NCBI GenBank assembly: GCA_036785705.1
Contig: JAWUZG010000356.1
Coordinates: 620,001 to 684,000 of the forward strand
Direction: 5' to 3'
Origin: Acanthornis magna
Lineage: Eukaryota > Chordata > Aves > Passeriformes > Acanthizidae
DNA length: 64,000 bases
Below the pieces are notes generated by a model. That model saw nothing but the letters and a program-made list of their open reading frames with translations. It did no database searches and was not told the origin of the DNA. Each line of letters begins with the position of its first letter. Within the stretch, counting starts at the first letter, position 1. Below are positions 61,696 through 64,000 of the stretch, piece by piece. The translations under genes and the position numbers were made by a program.

Positions 61696-62304
61696 TTCCC
61701 TGTAAGCTAACTGTGCTGTTGTGATGGTCTGTGGTGCCGACTCAGGATATTTTGGCTTAGATTTAGTTAAGCACTTGCACAGATGTCACTGATTCTGTGT
61801 GATCGTAGACCTCTTACGAAATGCCATGATAAAGGAGGACAGGCTTCATGATTAAATGGCCCCTTCCAGACCTTAAATATGAATCTCACTTCTGCGGTAC
61901 AGTGGAAAGACGATTAGGACTTCCTACACTACGAAGGAAGAAAGGGAGGTGAAATTTTTAACTGAAACTTCCAAATATATTTCTCCTACTTCCACAACCT
62001 CAGGGTCAACTGCTCTAGGTAACAGGAACTTTAATTACTTTCAGTAACTTGCCAGGGACAAACACTATTTATGTGCCATATCTACTACCATCATGATACC
62101 ATAAACATGCTGCTGTTGGGAATGGTTTCTACTGCCTAGTTTCTATGTAAATATCCAAAAATGCGTGCATTTTGGAGATGCTGGGGTTTTCTAGCTACCA
62201 CTTAATTATATGAAAACTGAACTAGACTACATTTGGTAAGAATTGGCTATAAACCAAAGGGTCTATTCTTTAGACAGACTAATCAGTAAAAAAATCCATG
62301 ATAA
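61696..62304. other. Unique non-coding sequence
   Basis: No gene is recognised. About 61850-61885 (AATGGCCCCTTCCAGACC) faintly recalls a CR1 3' end, but the tail is absent. Confidence 0.55.
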
Positions 62305-62365
62305 AATAATAATAATAATAATAACAACAATAATAACAAATCATAATAAATATAATAAATAAATA
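62305..62365. repeat. AAT/AAC trinucleotide microsatellite
   Basis: An interrupted (AAT)n array with AAC variants and AAAT interruptions. It generates the Tyr-rich artefactual minus-strand ORF at 62279-62470. Confidence 0.92.
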
Positions 62366-64000
62366 GTTAGCATTGAATAGAGTGAGGGCAATTTTTGAAG
62401 AGGAAAGTATTGCTCCTTCACATTCTTGTCCATCTGTTTTTTTAGGCTTTTCTATACATTCAATCAGCATAATGCCTAAGTGAGTAATGTAATAAGAAAG
62501 CAGTATTAGAGATTTGCTGGATTCTGGTATGTGATTTAACGGCTATGTGCTTATCCTTTGAAAGATATTTATGAAGACAATGTATGTATGCACTGCTGCA
62601 CTGAGAAGTGTTTTTTAGTCCGTTGACTGTTAGGATATTTTTCAAAGCTGTTGACGTTTTTTTGTAATGTAACTCTTTTAAAGCTACTCTGAAAGGAGGT
62701 CCAGTCACCACTAATTCCTGTGTAAATGAAGCATAATCACTCAGAGAAGAGACCCTTTATTTAGTGAGTTTAAAGCTCATTATACAATTTTGTAGGGGGA
62801 AAATTACCCTGCCTGTAAATTAACTGCATTTCCTAATGAAATAACTTGTCAATTTTTTCAGCCTCCTTTGATAGGAATAAGAATTACAGTGGCATTGGAA
62901 AGTAAAATCATGCTGTTCTTACTGGCAGTTTTTTCCAGTTGTAGAAGAAATTATAACTGTGAACACATTTTGATTCAGATTAATCTCAACAAGTAACAAA
63001 AGCATCTTTTGTCATGGTGTTTTTTCATCTCTTTCCACCTCCTTTATTAGAGCCTAAAGCCAGCTCCATCAGCCTTACTCCTGGTATATGATGACACAAA
63101 TTCTCTAGAGGCATGTGGCTTTCTCAAGCAATAAAGCATCATTATGCTCCTCATTTCTGAGGATGCACTATTTCACCTGTGAGTTGTGTTTCAAGGGACA
63201 AACTAGCAGAACTCATCAGGTTAATTTTCCCAAAAAACAAGGCTTTCATCCTCCCATTAGGCTTGCAAAGGCAAGCCTATTTACCATAGGTGTCTGTGCT
63301 TCTCTAGTTCTATCCTGACACTTGTAGATGGCAGCAAATAGATGGCATTTTAAGTGCTTTGGCTGCAGCTACTGCAACAGGAGTGCTAAAAGACAAAATA
63401 ATTGTTCTTGAGGTGGCTGTCCTCTTCCGAGCAGCAGCAGCCTCAGTGCACATTAACAAGCCAAGCCGGTGCCTGTGGCTCTGCAGTGCGTGCACGGCCG
63501 TCTGCTGAGGCAGGTGTCGTGACTCCACTTCAGCAGCTAAAAGCAGAGATACATGGAGCTGCTGTAATGTTGGAAATAATTTTAAGAATTCCTGGAATAA
63601 TTGCTTTTTCCTGAAATTGGTTATGTTTTATTATATAGATATTAATTGTATGTACTTATAGGGAATGGTTGGTTTTCTTTCATTTGGGAAAGGTATAAAT
63701 TTAGGGGCATATGGATTAGTATCCTCAGAGTTTCTTTTTTCCTGCTTTGGCCAATTTTCAGCTGCATAAAATAAAGGTTTAAGATTAGTTTGGCTTTGAA
63801 AAATAACATTCAGACCAACCATAAGGAAGTATTCAGAAAGGTCATCTCAGTGTGTGGGTGCTTTCTTCATTTCTTCACACAATAACTCTGTTCTACAATA
63901 ACAGCAAGCAGCAAGTTCTTTGCAGTAGTTTTCAGTATATTAAAATTAGTGAAAGATTAAATGGGGGTTTGTTACATTTGATCAATGTGAAACTTCATAT
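62366..64000. other. Unique non-coding sequence, right end
   Basis: No gene or transposon is recognised. About 63420-63520 is locally CpG-bearing (CTTCCGAGC, AAGCCGGTGCC, GCACGGCCGTC) with overlapping ORFs on both strands, probably compositional. Confidence 0.6.

Noticed and set aside
61790..61890. Possible CR1 3' end
   Set aside because: Only a short CCCCTTCCAGACC-like match, without the diagnostic tail.
62279..62470. Tyr-rich 63-codon ORF
   Set aside because: It is a translation of the AAT microsatellite.
1..64000. tRNA, rRNA, known microRNA or CRISPR features
   Set aside because: None were recognised by reading. A covariance-model search (tRNAscan, Infernal/Rfam) would be decisive and could not be run.

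Overview
This 64 kb window reads as AT-rich, non-coding vertebrate DNA, almost certainly from a bird. The main evidence is several truncated CR1 retrotransposon copies in both orientations. One of them, at 9893-10555, keeps the diagnostic CR1 3' end (a tail close to ATTCTATGATTCTGTGA just after CTTCCAACC). There are no long poly-A SINE arrays, no L1-like LINEs and no large repeat blocks, which suits the compact avian repeat landscape. Nothing supports a bacterial, viral or plasmid origin.

I find no convincing complete protein-coding gene, no rRNA, no tRNA and no CRISPR array. The open reading frames (up to 164 codons) look like chance ORFs, several in more GC-rich blocks. They lack domains, and many overlap in several frames. 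The window is best explained as a gene desert or part of a very long intron.

Layout. 1-9.9 kb: unique sequence, with a candidate homeodomain/octamer regulatory block near 5.65 kb and a small palindrome at 9.1 kb. 9.9-10.56 kb: the best CR1 copy (+). 10.7-11.5 kb: two regulatory-looking blocks, the first with a perfect POU-dimer-like palindrome ATGAATATTCAT. 12.55-12.73 kb: a patterned GGAA/TGGTGC satellite. 13-25.7 kb: unique sequence with scattered conserved-looking stretches. 25.7-26.3 kb: a composite locus with a minus-strand CR1 3' end, a short coding-like block on the same strand, and a plus-strand CR1 piece. 26.5-46.8 kb: unique sequence with more regulatory-looking blocks. 46.86-47.59 kb: two old CR1 pieces in opposite orientation. 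47.6-54 kb: regulatory-looking stretches and a CR1 3' end at 53.4 kb. 54.1-55.43 kb: the most interesting interval, with a textbook-like recursive splice site followed 38 nt later by a second strong 5' splice site, then a 130-nt potential non-coding exon. 60.3 kb: a G-run. 61.2-61.7 kb: a GC/CpG-richer block followed by a pyrimidine tract. The end is unique sequence.

The leading hypothesis is that the plus strand is transcribed as a very long intron, probably of a long (often neuronal) gene, with a recursive-splicing exon at 54.1 kb. The host gene cannot be named from this window. All conservation statements are judgements by eye, and no alignment was run.
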